A stretch of DNA of 64,000 bases from Sphingomonas jejuensis (GTDB lineage Bacteria > Pseudomonadota > Alphaproteobacteria > Sphingomonadales > Sphingomonadaceae), in NCBI RefSeq assembly GCF_011927695.1, contig NZ_JAATJE010000002.1, forward strand, positions 482,001 through 546,000, given 5' to 3'. Numbering within the stretch: position 1 is the stretch's first letter; every line of letters starts with the position of its first letter. Made by a program: the position numbers and the translations under genes. Shown in pieces: positions 19,063-27,618 of this stretch. The notes beneath the pieces are model-generated. The model saw only the letters and a program-made list of their open reading frames with translations. It was not told where the DNA came from and made no database searches.

Positions 19063-19692
19063 TTAGGCGGTGACCGTCGTGCCGACCGAGCGGCGACGGC
19101 GCATCGCGCCGCCAACCAGGCCGAAGCCACCGATCATCATCGCCCAGGTCGCCGGCTCCGGCACCGCGGACACGGCGAGATCGTCGATCTCGAACGAGTT
19201 CTGCGACGAGGCGAAGCTCACGCCCGTGATCGTCTGACCGGCGTCCGCACGGAACTGCAGACGACCGTTGGTGGTCGGGCTCTGCTGATCGCCGTTCGCC
19301 GGGAACGCGCCGTTCAGCACGTCACCCGTGAAGGACTGCGTGGTGCCGTCCTGGAAGGTGAGCGTCAGCGTGTTGTACTGGTCGAGCGAGCCGAAATCAG
19401 CCGAGAAGGCGCTGACGGCGCCCAGATTGATGTTGGCCGTGCCGTTCGCCAGCACAGAAAGGTAACGCGTACCGTCGCCGGCGGCGGGCATCGCACCCTG
19501 CGAGCTGGTGCCGGTCAGGAACACGAAGTTCGAACCCGTGACGATGCCGTCTTCGGCAGCGTTGTTGAACGACGCGAAGGTCGTCTCACCCGGGGCGAGG
19601 TCGTCGGATCCCGGAACGAAGACGAAGGTGGCGGCCTGGGCCGACGCAGCCGAGAGAAACGCCACGGCGGTGGCGGCAAGAAGCTTCTTCAT
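19063..19692 (-). CDS. PEPxxWA-CTERM sorting domain protein
   Basis: 209 residues with a signal peptide (MKKLLAATAVAFLSAASAQA) and the sorting tail PEPATWAMMIGGFGLVGGA followed by MRRRRS. The mature part contains a FADNA-like beta-rich core (for example TLTFQDGTTQSFTGD) and ends NSFEIDDLAVS before the tail, common in sphingomonad PEP-CTERM proteins of unknown function. It has its own promoter-like region and a strong terminator, so it is expressed as a single gene. It should be processed by an exosortase encoded elsewhere. Confidence 0.88.
   Translation of the reverse strand: MKKLLAATAVAFLSAASAQAATFVFVPGSDDLAPGETTFASFNNAAEDGIVTGSNFVFLTGTSSQGAMPAAGDGTRYLSVLANGTANINLGAVSAFSADFGSLDQYNTLTLTFQDGTTQSFTGDVLNGAFPANGDQQSPTTNGRLQFRADAGQTITGVSFASSQNSFEIDDLAVSAVPEPATWAMMIGGFGLVGGAMRRRRSVGTTVTA
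19101..19167. repeat. 67-base near-identical PEPxxWA tail-coding segment, copy 2
   Basis: Differs from bases 11560-11626 at four positions by eye. The identity at the DNA level is higher than the protein tail alone would need. Confidence 0.8.
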
Positions 19693-19718
19693 AAACTAAT
19701 CCCCTGATACGCGCCCGA

Positions 19719-19744
19719 ACGACCATGCGGGGGTGCATGGTCGT
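19719..19744 (-). promoter_or_regulatory. Perfect 10-bp inverted repeat in the leader of the PEPxxWA gene
   Basis: ACGACCATGC and GCATGGTCGT flank a GGGGGT loop, 27 bases upstream of the start codon. No T-run follows in either direction, so it is more likely a leader hairpin or an operator than a terminator of the rib genes. Confidence 0.5.
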
Positions 19745-19787
19745 GAGGACCGGACGTTAACGACGGGGTAACCATTAAGTTGCAGCC

Positions 19788-19816
19788 GCTATATGGCCAT
19801 TTGGATATTGTTCCAA
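19788..19816 (-). promoter_or_regulatory. Candidate promoter with overlapping palindrome
   Basis: On the minus strand, TTGGAA (19816-19811) and TATAGC (19793-19788) are 17 bases apart, a sigma-70-like layout that would drive the PEPxxWA gene with a leader of about 90 bases. The -35 box overlaps the dyad TTGGA-6-TCCAA at 19801-19816, a possible repressor site. Confidence 0.4.
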
Positions 19817-19826
19817 AAAAAGACGC

Positions 19827-20249
19827 TTATGCGGCGAAACGTTCCGCCACCGTCATCAGGGTAAGCGCCGCGACTGCTGCTTCCCCGCCCTTGTCCTTGG
19901 CAGCGGGATCGGCGCGGACAAGCGCCTGTTCCTCGTTCTCCACGGTGAGGATGCCGTTGCCGACCGCGACGCCGTCCAGCGCCAAGGCCATCAGGCCCCG
20001 GGCGCTTTCGCCAGCGACGATCTCGAAATGGTATGTCTCTCCACGGATCACGACGCCAAGCGCGACATAAGCGTCGAAGCGTCCAGCTTCGCTCGCTCGG
20101 GCGATGGCTGGCGGCAGCTCCAGCGCACCCGGAACCGTCACCAACTCATGCGTGTGGCCTGCCGCTTCGATTGCGCGGCGCGCGCCGGCAATCAGCAGGT
20201 CGTTCAGGTGGTCGTAGAAGCGCGCTTCCGCGATCAGCACATGCGCCAT
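19827..20249 (-). CDS. ribH: 6,7-dimethyl-8-ribityllumazine synthase
   Basis: 140 residues. It condenses 5-amino-6-ribitylaminouracil with dihydroxybutanone phosphate in riboflavin synthesis. Family motifs are the early EARFYDHL substrate loop, [10 protein letters not shown] (39-48) and [12 protein letters not shown] with catalytic H74. The start lies three bases after the ribBA stop. A seven-T stretch follows the stop on the minus strand, though without a convincing hairpin. Confidence 0.95.
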   Translation of the reverse strand: MAHVLIAEARFYDHLNDLLIAGARRAIEAAGHTHELVTVPGALELPPAIARASEAGRFDAYVALGVVIRGETYHFEIVAGESARGLMALALDGVAVGNGILTVENEEQALVRADPAAKDKGGEAAVAALTLMTVAERFAA

Positions 20250-20252
20250 CTA

Positions 20253-21539
20253 TCACTCTCCTCCGACGATCGGTCGTTCCTCGACGATGTCGAGCCCATA
20301 GCCCGCAAGGGCAACCGGCGTGTGATGTGAGTTCGTCAGCAGGATCATGTCCTGGACGCCAAGTTCCGCCAGGATCTGCGCGCCCACGCCGTAGTCGCGC
20401 AGCACCTCCGCATCGCTGGGCCGCGGTCCGCCGCCTCGAGCCGCAACCGCCTGCGCCAGGGCGCCCGGACCGCTGCCCGCAAGAAGGACGAGCACGCCTG
20501 TGCCAGCCTCCGCGATCATCGCCATTGCGCGCCCGAGCAGGCCGTGCCGCGGGCTGTCCTCGCCGAACAGGTCTGCGAAGGGCGACATGGCATGCATGCG
20601 CACTATTGTTGGTCGGCTCGAATCGATACGGCCTTTCACGAGCGCGATCTGCTCGGTCGCGGTCGCCTTGTTGAAGAAAGTGATGGCAGTCCAATCGCCG
20701 CCCCAGCGACTTGTGAAGCGCGCTTCTGCCCGCCGCTCCAGCAGATGGTCATGCCGACGGCGGTAGGCGATCAGGTCCCTGATCGTTCCGATCCGCAGGC
20801 CGTGCAATCGCGCGAACGACACCAGGTCATCCATGCGCGCCATGGTGCCGTCCTCGTTCATGATCTCGCAGATCACGCCGGAAGGATTGAGGCCGGCCAG
20901 CCGGGCGACGTCGACTGCGGCCTCCGTATGTCCGGTCCGGACGAGCACGCCTCCCTCTCGCGCCACAAGCGGGAAGACATGGCCCGGGCTGACGATCGTC
21001 TCGGGACCGTTGGCGGCATCGATCGCCACGGCAATGGTGCGCGCGCGATCCGCGGCGGAGATGCCGGTGGTCACTCCCTCGCGAGCTTCGATCGATACCG
21101 TGAACGCGGTTTCGTGCCGGGTCCCGTTGGCCTTCGTCATCAGGGGCAGGCCGAGCTGCTCCACCCGCGGCTTCGACAAAGCCAGGCAGATCAGGCCGCG
21201 ACCGTGGCGCGCCATGAAATTGATCGCATCGGGCGTTGCCATCTGGGCCGGGATGACGAGATCGCCCTCGTTCTCGCGGTCGTCATCGTCGACCAGGATG
21301 AACATGCGGCCGTTGCGCGCTTCGTCGATGATGCGCTCGGCCGACGCCATGACGCCACCGGTCCCTTGCTGCAGGAAGCGTTCGAGCTTCTGCAGCGTGT
21401 CGGCGGTCGGGTTCCAGTCAGACTCGCCAAGCCGGCGAAGAGAATTTGGGTGAAGCCCGGCTGCCCGGGCGAGCCCGGATCGCGTGATCTCGCCGGCCTC
21501 GACGATATCGCGCAAACGGTCGATCAGAATGCTGCTCAT
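20253..21539 (-). CDS. ribB: 3,4-dihydroxy-2-butanone-4-phosphate synthase with N-terminal HTH and degenerate GTP cyclohydrolase II domain
   Basis: 428 residues in three parts. Residues 1-58 form a helix-turn-helix-like lead (RSGLARAAGLHPNSLRRLGE, then WNPTADTLQKLERFL). Residues 63-262 are a complete RibB domain: DDDDRENEGDL (84-94), THE/HT pair in RTGHTEAAVD and the ICEIMNEDG strand; it makes the four-carbon unit of riboflavin from ribulose 5-phosphate. Residues about 270-428 align with GTP cyclohydrolase II (VRMH 313-316, RDYGVGAQIL), but the zinc-cysteine segment reads AMSPFADLFGEDSPRHG and this domain has no cysteine at all, so GTP hydrolysis is very unlikely. A true RibA must be elsewhere. 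Confidence 0.92.
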   Translation of the reverse strand: MSSILIDRLRDIVEAGEITRSGLARAAGLHPNSLRRLGESDWNPTADTLQKLERFLQQGTGGVMASAERIIDEARNGRMFILVDDDDRENEGDLVIPAQMATPDAINFMARHGRGLICLALSKPRVEQLGLPLMTKANGTRHETAFTVSIEAREGVTTGISAADRARTIAVAIDAANGPETIVSPGHVFPLVAREGGVLVRTGHTEAAVDVARLAGLNPSGVICEIMNEDGTMARMDDLVSFARLHGLRIGTIRDLIAYRRRHDHLLERRAEARFTSRWGGDWTAITFFNKATATEQIALVKGRIDSSRPTIVRMHAMSPFADLFGEDSPRHGLLGRAMAMIAEAGTGVLVLLAGSGPGALAQAVAARGGGPRPSDAEVLRDYGVGAQILAELGVQDMILLTNSHHTPVALAGYGLDIVEERPIVGGE

Positions 21540-21582
21540 CGTGGCGCCATATCACACTGTCGTGTGACACAACACCCTCGCA

Positions 21583-22191
21583 TCACATGGCGGTGTTTCT
21601 ATCCTGCATCCGACGAAGGTAGCGGGCCAAGACGTCGATCTCGACATTCACCATGTCGCCAATCCTCAAATCGCCCAATGTGGTGACAACTTGGGTGTGA
21701 GAAATCAGGTTGACCCAGAACTCTGCACCCGATGCAGTGTCCTCAACTCCGTTCACGGTCAGCGACACCCCGTCGATCGTGACCGACCCTTTCGCCGCGA
21801 CAAACGGCGCCAGACCGGAACCCAATGCAAAGGTCAGGCGGCGCGAGTCACCGTCGGCGATCGAGGCGACGAGTTCCGCCGTCCCGTCGACATGGCCGGT
21901 AACGATGTGCCCGCCAAGCTCGTCCCCAACCCTCAGCGCTCGCTCCAGATTGATCCGAGCGCCTGGCGCCCAGTGGCTCCCAACGGATCGCGAACGAGTT
22001 TCCGCCGACACATCCACCGCGAACCAGTCCGAACCGTGATCAACCACCGTCAGGCAGACACCCGAGCAGGCGATCGAGGCGCCCAGCACAACGCCGTCGA
22101 GCGGCTGTGCCGACCGAATGGTGAGACGGAGATCGCCTGACTGATCGGATGCTTCAACGATGCCAATGTCGGTGACGATGCCTGTGAACAT
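21583..22191 (-). CDS. ribE: Riboflavin synthase alpha chain
   Basis: 202 residues starting MFTGIVTDIG, the family hallmark. Two lumazine-binding repeats are visible, the first around IACSGVCLTV, the second around VTIDGVSLTVNGV. It converts two lumazines into riboflavin plus the pyrimidine that RibH reuses. It lies nine bases after ribD and 43 bases before ribBA, in one rib operon. Confidence 0.95.
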   Translation of the reverse strand: MFTGIVTDIGIVEASDQSGDLRLTIRSAQPLDGVVLGASIACSGVCLTVVDHGSDWFAVDVSAETRSRSVGSHWAPGARINLERALRVGDELGGHIVTGHVDGTAELVASIADGDSRRLTFALGSGLAPFVAAKGSVTIDGVSLTVNGVEDTASGAEFWVNLISHTQVVTTLGDLRIGDMVNVEIDVLARYLRRMQDRNTAM

Positions 22192-22200
22192 GGTTCGCCC

Positions 22201-23127
22201 CTATCGCGTGCGGTCGTAGATTTCGAGAACATCCGGGGCTAGTCGCCGCTGATCCACAAGCGTCCAGCGTTTATGCGCCGCATCAAGCCCGCCAAGCCCG
22301 ATGTCGCCGACTGATGCCTTGCCTTCCCCGATGATGACGGGCGCGCGATAGAGCAGAAGGCGATCGACAAGGTCCTCCGCCAAAAAGGCGGCAGCCGCTC
22401 CGGCCCCGCCCTCGACGAGCAGCGAGTCGACCGGCAGTTCATAGACATCTGTCGGAGCGCGGAGCCGCTGCCATCCTCGCGGAAGTTCACCTCGGCCGAG
22501 CAACAGGCGAACGGGACTTCGGTCCTCCAAACCTTCCAAGCGAACATCAAGCCGTGGGGCGTCTGCCCGCATTGTTCCGGAACCGACCAGGATCGCACCG
22601 CTCCGTGCACGTTCGCCATGCGCATGGGCACGAGAACGCGATCCGGTGATCCAGCGACTTTCGCCGCTTGAAAGCGCGATCCTGCCGTCCATCGATGTCG
22701 CGAGCTTCAGCGTTATGAACGGCCGCCGGAGTCTCTTTCGAGACAAGAACCCGGCAAGAGCTCGCTCCGCCACGCCCTGGCCGATGCCGACATCAACCAC
22801 GCAGCCCGAAGCCCGTAGCCGATCGATGCCGGCTCCATTCGTCCGTGGATCAGGATCCCGGCAAGCGATCACGACGCGCGCCGGCCGCGCGGCGCCCACA
22901 AGGTCGGCGCAGGCAGCTCCTCTGCCGTTCTGATGAGCGCAAGGCTCGAGCGTGACATAGACAGTTGCGCCGCGCGACTTCTCGCCGGCCTGAGCCAGAG
23001 CGACCGCTTCTGCGTGGGGACGTCCGCCGGGTGCCGTCCAGCCTCGCCCCACCACGCGAGAGCCGGCCACGATGATGCATCCAACCGATGGGTTTGGCGC
23101 CGAGCGCCCCAAGCCGCGCTCTGCCAA
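22201..23127 (-). CDS. ribD: Bifunctional pyrimidine deaminase / reductase
   Basis: 308 residues from TTG 23127. The deaminase part has NPSVGC, HAEAVAL and TLEPCAHQNGRGAAC zinc motifs; the reductase part begins near FITLKLATSMDGRI (VEGG equivalent: LLVEGGAGAA). It performs the second and third steps of riboflavin synthesis. The frame stays open to a stop at 23181-23179, and the residues before the TTG (NDDLRWIEAAAR) match the first helix seen in other RibD proteins, so translation may really begin at a CTG at 23166 that overlaps the upstream stop codon. Confidence 0.92.
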   Translation of the reverse strand: MAERGLGRSAPNPSVGCIIVAGSRVVGRGWTAPGGRPHAEAVALAQAGEKSRGATVYVTLEPCAHQNGRGAACADLVGAARPARVVIACRDPDPRTNGAGIDRLRASGCVVDVGIGQGVAERALAGFLSRKRLRRPFITLKLATSMDGRIALSSGESRWITGSRSRAHAHGERARSGAILVGSGTMRADAPRLDVRLEGLEDRSPVRLLLGRGELPRGWQRLRAPTDVYELPVDSLLVEGGAGAAAAFLAEDLVDRLLLYRAPVIIGEGKASVGDIGLGGLDAAHKRWTLVDQRRLAPDVLEIYDRTR

Positions 23128-23162
23128 GCGCGCGGCGGCCTCAATCCACCGAAGATCGTCGT

Positions 23163-23510
23163 TCAGAACCCATACCGATCAAGCGCGTCATCGACCTTCT
23201 TGAACTCCGACTGCCGCTTGGCACGTGCAGCCTCAAGGGCGCGTTCCCGCTCGGCCTTGGCTCGAGCATCGATCTCGTTCTGCGCGCGGATCTGCGCGAG
23301 GCTCCGATCAAGCGGCCAATCCTGAACATAGGTGATCTCGCGCTTGTACGGTGCCTCGAGGCCACGGCCGTCCAGAAAGCCGAGCACGAGGACGACCGTG
23401 ATCATAACCGCAAGCACGGCGAAGCCCCACTCGTGCCGCTGCCGCTCTGCGAGGAAGCCGCGCAGGTCACGCAAACCGGCCGCCATGTTGAGGTGCTTCA
23501 GGAACGCCAT
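23163..23510 (-). CDS. Single-pass membrane protein with charged helical tail
   Basis: 115 residues, family not recognised. A basic lead is followed by one membrane helix (about 30-47, FAVLAVMITVVLVLGFL) and then a highly charged helix rich in R, A, E and K (about 75-108), which may be a coiled coil. It is packed between gltX (31 bases upstream) and ribD, overlapping the probable ribD start, so it should be made with the flavin enzymes. Function unknown. Confidence 0.75.
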   Translation of the reverse strand: MAFLKHLNMAAGLRDLRGFLAERQRHEWGFAVLAVMITVVLVLGFLDGRGLEAPYKREITYVQDWPLDRSLAQIRAQNEIDARAKAERERALEAARAKRQSEFKKVDDALDRYGF

Positions 23511-23541
23511 GAGCGAAAGATAGGGCGCTCCCCTGCTTGGC

Positions 23542-24879
23542 TCAACCTGCTGCGTCGCGGAGGCGATCGACGGCGCGGTTCTTGCCGATGAGCGGGAGGA
23601 GCGTCGCCATATCGGGACCCTCGCTCCGTCCGGTCAACGCCAGGCGAAGGGGGAGGAACAGCGCCTTTCCCTTTCGCCCGCTTCCCATCTTCAGCTTGGC
23701 GGTGAGCGCCTGCCAGGGATCCGAGCTCCAGTCGATGTCGGGTGCCATGGCAGCGGCGGAGGCCAGATAGGGGCGATCAGCGGCATCGATCGGGGCAGGA
23801 TCGATTGTCCCACCAATGACCGCCGCCCAGCCTTCGGCATCATCAATCGTCGCCAAGTTACCGCGGATCGTCAGCCACGCCGCTGCATCAATGACGGCCG
23901 GCAGCCGGTCAGCCACGACCTCGTGCGGCATTGCGTGGATCGTGCGCGCGTTGATGGCAGCAAGCTCGTCCTCGTCGAAGCGGGCAGGCGCCCGGCCGAA
24001 CGTCGAAAAGTCGAAGTCCTTCGCGAGATCGGCTAACGCGGTGACCGGTTCGACCGGGCGGCTGGTGCCGATGCGCGCGAGCAGTGCCGCCAGGGCGAGC
24101 GGCTCGATCCCTTTCGCGCGGAAGGTGTCGGTGTCGGTGGCGCCGAGCCGCTTGGAGAGCTTGCCCTCGCCCCCCACCAGCAGCGCCATGTGAGCGAAAT
24201 TCGGCATGGCGCCGCCCACGGCGGTGAACATCGGGATCTGCGCGGCCGTGTTCGAGACATGGTCCTCGCCGCGAAGGACATGGGTGACGGCCAAGTTGAC
24301 GTCGTCGAGCACCGATGGAAGCATGTAGAGCCAGCTTCCGTCGGCGCGGCGAATGACCGGATCGGACATTTCCGAGGGATCAAAGCGCTGCGGCCCGCGG
24401 ATCAGGTCGTTCCATTCGATGAGGCTGTCGTGCGGGAGCCGGAAGCGGTGATGCGGGCGGACGCCGTCCGCCTCCAGCCGCGCCTTTTCGACGTCGGTGA
24501 GGGTGAGGGCGGCACGATCGTAGATGGGCGGCAGGCCGCGGCCCAGCCTCACCTTGCGCTTCAGGTCGAGCTCTTCGGCGGTTTCGTAACAGGGGTAGAT
24601 GTGGCCGGCATCGAGCAGCGCGGCGAAATGGCGTTCGTAGAGATCAAAACGTTCCGACTGCCGAACGATTTCGTCAGGTCGGATGCCGAGCCAGTCGAGA
24701 TCCGCCAGGATGGCATCCACGAACCGCTCCTCCGACCGCGCCGCGTCGGTGTCGTCAATCCGGAGAAGAAAACGGCCGCCGCCCGCGTGGGCGGCCAGCC
24801 AGTTCTGGAGCGCGGCGCGCAGGTTGCCGACATGAAGCCGTCCGGTCGGGGACGGCGCGAAGCGCGTGGTGAGGGTCAT
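23542..24879 (-). CDS. gltX: Glutamyl-tRNA synthetase
   Basis: 445 residues. Class I signatures are present: HVGN (16-19, HIGH motif) within FAPSPTGRLHVGNL and KLSKR (240-244). VLRGEDHVSN is typical of the family. It charges tRNA-Glu; alphaproteobacteria often carry two copies, and I cannot tell whether this one also charges tRNA-Gln for transamidation. Its start overlaps the nadE stop by four bases. Confidence 0.95.
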   Translation of the reverse strand: MTLTTRFAPSPTGRLHVGNLRAALQNWLAAHAGGGRFLLRIDDTDAARSEERFVDAILADLDWLGIRPDEIVRQSERFDLYERHFAALLDAGHIYPCYETAEELDLKRKVRLGRGLPPIYDRAALTLTDVEKARLEADGVRPHHRFRLPHDSLIEWNDLIRGPQRFDPSEMSDPVIRRADGSWLYMLPSVLDDVNLAVTHVLRGEDHVSNTAAQIPMFTAVGGAMPNFAHMALLVGGEGKLSKRLGATDTDTFRAKGIEPLALAALLARIGTSRPVEPVTALADLAKDFDFSTFGRAPARFDEDELAAINARTIHAMPHEVVADRLPAVIDAAAWLTIRGNLATIDDAEGWAAVIGGTIDPAPIDAADRPYLASAAAMAPDIDWSSDPWQALTAKLKMGSGRKGKALFLPLRLALTGRSEGPDMATLLPLIGKNRAVDRLRDAAG

Positions 24880-26531
24880 GAGGTCCGGAAAGCGTTGGTG
24901 ATGGGATAGCGCCGGTCGCGGCCGAAATTGCGCCGGCCGAGCTTGACGCCCGGCGGCGCCTGGCGCCGCTTGTGTTCGGCAAGATAGAGAAGCCGCTCGA
25001 TCCGGGCGACGAGGTCGCGGTCGAAGCCCTTGGCCGCGATCTGGTCGACGGACAGCTCGTCCTCCACCAACCCCTGCAGGACGGCATCGAGCACCGGGTA
25101 GGGCGGCAGTGAATCCTCATCCTTCTGGTTGTCGCGCAGTTCGGCCGAGGGCGGCTTGTCGATCACGCGCTCCGGCATCACCGGGCCGTCCGGGCCCTTC
25201 GCGCCGTCCGGGCGATGCGCGTTCCGCCAGCGCGCCAGCCGGAAGCAGGTGGTCTTGTAGGCGTCCTTCAGGACATTGTAGCCGCCTGCCATGTCACCAT
25301 AGAGCGTGGCGTAGCCAACCGACATCTCCGACTTGTTGCCGGTGGTCAGCAGCATCGGCCCGAACTTGTTGGAGAGGGCCATCAGCGTCACGCCGCGCAG
25401 GCGCGACTGGATGTTCTCCTCGGCAAGGTCGGGCGCGCGATCGCCGAAGACGGGCGCGAGCATCGCATCCAGCGCGGCCACGCCGGGCGCGATCGGGATC
25501 GTGTCCAGCCGGCAGCCCAGCAGCCGGGCGCAGCCTTCGGCGTCATCGAGGCTCGCCTGGCTGGTGTAGCGGGATGGCAGCATGACGCACCACACCCGAT
25601 CCGGCCCGAGCGCGTCCACCGCGACCGCGGCGGTGAGGGCGGAGTCGAGCCCGCCGGAGAGGCCGAGCACCACGCCCGGGAAGCGGTTGGCATCGACATA
25701 GTCGCGCAACCCAACCATCATCGCCTGGTACATGTCGGCGGGGAACGGGTCGGAAGACGCGATATCGCCCTGGTCGCAGCGCCAGCCGGCGTCACTCCGC
25801 TGCCAGCGGGTGAGCGCCAGCCGCTCCTCCCATTCCGGCAGCTGCAGCGCACAGCCGCCGTCACCGTTAAGGACGAACGAGGCGCCGTCGAAGACGATTT
25901 CGTCCTGACCGCCCACGCGGTTCAGGAAGACCAGCGGCAATCCGGTTTCGGCCACCCGGCGCGCGGCGACGCCGTTGCGGCGCAGATCGTCCTTGTCGAC
26001 CTCAAAGGGGCTGCCATGGGGAACCAGCAGGATTTCCGCACCCTCCTGCTTCAGATGCGCACACACGGCCGGGAACCAGATGTCCTCGCAGATCGGCAGG
26101 CCGAGGCGTACGCCCCGGAAGCTGATCGGATCGGGCAAGGGTCCGGCCTGGAACACCCGCTTTTCATCAAAGGTGCCGTAGTTCGGCAGTTCGTGCTTGC
26201 GCCGGGTGCCGACGACGCGGCCGCCGTCGAGCAGCGCCAAAACGTTGAAAAGCGCATCGCCGTCCCGCTCCACCGTGCCGACCAGCATGGCGGGACCGCC
26301 ATCGGCCGTGGTGGCAGCCAGCCGGGCGAGCTCCCCGGCCGCGCAGTCCGCCAGCGCAGGCTTCAGCACGAGATCCTCCGGCGGGTAACCGATCAGCTGG
26401 AGTTCGGGAAACAGCACCAGATCGGCGCCCGTCGCTTCGGCCCGCCACCGGAGCATGGCGTCGGCATTGGCGCGCAGATCACCCACCCGCTGCGCCATCT
26501 GAACGATCGCGATCACCAGCCGGTCCGTCAT
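24876..26531 (-). CDS. nadE: Glutamine-dependent NAD+ synthetase
   Basis: 551 residues. The N-terminal nitrilase-type amidase has the triad E43, K112 and C148 (in ICEDIW); the C-terminal synthetase shows the PP-loop SGGLDS (292-297). It converts nicotinate adenine dinucleotide to NAD+ using glutamine nitrogen. ATG 26531 is chosen because GGAGGAAGG precedes it and the fold starts there; the longer ORF to 27056 is antisense to prs. It heads the minus-strand run that continues to ribH. Confidence 0.95.
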   Translation of the reverse strand: MTDRLVIAIVQMAQRVGDLRANADAMLRWRAEATGADLVLFPELQLIGYPPEDLVLKPALADCAAGELARLAATTADGGPAMLVGTVERDGDALFNVLALLDGGRVVGTRRKHELPNYGTFDEKRVFQAGPLPDPISFRGVRLGLPICEDIWFPAVCAHLKQEGAEILLVPHGSPFEVDKDDLRRNGVAARRVAETGLPLVFLNRVGGQDEIVFDGASFVLNGDGGCALQLPEWEERLALTRWQRSDAGWRCDQGDIASSDPFPADMYQAMMVGLRDYVDANRFPGVVLGLSGGLDSALTAAVAVDALGPDRVWCVMLPSRYTSQASLDDAEGCARLLGCRLDTIPIAPGVAALDAMLAPVFGDRAPDLAEENIQSRLRGVTLMALSNKFGPMLLTTGNKSEMSVGYATLYGDMAGGYNVLKDAYKTTCFRLARWRNAHRPDGAKGPDGPVMPERVIDKPPSAELRDNQKDEDSLPPYPVLDAVLQGLVEDELSVDQIAAKGFDRDLVARIERLLYLAEHKRRQAPPGVKLGRRNFGRDRRYPITNAFRTS

Positions 26532-26675
26532 GGCGTCAACCTTCCTCCAGGGCAGCTTCAAGCGCTGTCGGCGCACAGCGGCGCGGCGCCCGAAGCCCGC
26601 CGGCCACCACGCTCCCTTGCATGACGGACGTGCCGACCGCAAAGGGCTTGCAACCAGGCCCGCGGGAGAGATGCC

Positions 26676-27611
26676 TTGAAGTTGATGACCGGCAACGCGA
26701 ACCTGCCGCTGGCGCGCGACATCGCGGCCTATCTGGAGGTGCCGCTGACGGACGCCTCCGTTCGCCGCTTCGCCGACGAGGAAGTGTTCGTCGAGGTCAA
26801 CGAGAACGTCCGCGGCGAAGACGTGTTCGTGGTCCAGTCGACGGGCTTTCCCGCCAACGACAACCTGATGGAGCTGCTGATCTGCATCGACGCGCTGAAG
26901 CGCGCGTCGGCCAAGCGGATCACGGCGGTGGTGCCCTATTTCGGCTATGCCCGGCAGGATCGGAAGCCGGGTCCGCGCACGCCGATTTCCGCAAAGCTGG
27001 TCGCCAACCTCATCACCGTGGCCGGCGCGGACCGGGTGTTGTCGGTGGACCTGCACGCCGGGCAGATCCAGGGCTTCTTTGATATTCCGACCGACAATCT
27101 TTACGCGGCGCCGGTGATGTCGGCCGACATCCTGGCGCGGTTCCCGTCCGACGACCTAACGGTGGTGTCCCCCGACGTCGGGGGTGTGGTGCGGGCGCGG
27201 CAGCTGGCCAAGCGGCTGCACAACGCGCCGCTTGCCATCGTCGACAAGCGCCGGGAGCGTGCCGGCGAGTCCGAGGTCATGAACATCATCGGCGACGTGG
27301 AGGGACGCTTCTGCGTGCTGATCGACGACATCGTCGATTCGGCCGGCACCCTGTGCAACGCCGCCGCCGCGCTGCGCGAAGCCGGAGCGCGGGACGTCGT
27401 CGCCTATGTCACGCACGGTGTGCTGTCGGGCGGTGCCGTCGCGCGGGTGGAGGGATCGTCCCTGACCGAGCTGGTGATCACCGATTCGATCCAGCCGACC
27501 GAGGCCGCCGCCGATTCGGGCCGGATCCGCACGCTCACCATCGCCCCGCTGCTCGCGGAGGCCATCAAGCGCATCTCCGACGAGTCGAGCGTCTCCAGCC
27601 TGTTCGATTGA
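26676..27611 (+). CDS. prs: Ribose-phosphate pyrophosphokinase
   Basis: 311 residues. Motifs include the ATP loop [10 protein letters not shown] (88-97), [12 protein letters not shown] (125-136) and the PRPP loop DDIVDSAGT (217-225). It makes PRPP for nucleotides, histidine, tryptophan and NAD. The gene is divergent from nadE with a 144-base gap. hisN follows after seven bases, a sensible pairing because histidine synthesis begins with PRPP. Confidence 0.96.
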   Translation: MKLMTGNANLPLARDIAAYLEVPLTDASVRRFADEEVFVEVNENVRGEDVFVVQSTGFPANDNLMELLICIDALKRASAKRITAVVPYFGYARQDRKPGPRTPISAKLVANLITVAGADRVLSVDLHAGQIQGFFDIPTDNLYAAPVMSADILARFPSDDLTVVSPDVGGVVRARQLAKRLHNAPLAIVDKRRERAGESEVMNIIGDVEGRFCVLIDDIVDSAGTLCNAAAALREAGARDVVAYVTHGVLSGGAVARVEGSSLTELVITDSIQPTEAAADSGRIRTLTIAPLLAEAIKRISDESSVSSLFD

Positions 27612-27618
27612 GCGCGCG

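Noticed and set aside
21540-21582. Possible FMN riboswitch in the rib run
   Set aside because: Gaps are only 3-43 bases and no RFN-element core is visible anywhere before nadE, ribD or ribBA.
26532-27056. N-terminal extension of nadE
   Set aside because: Lies antisense to prs; the GGAGGAAGG site before ATG 26531 and the enzyme fold fix the start there.
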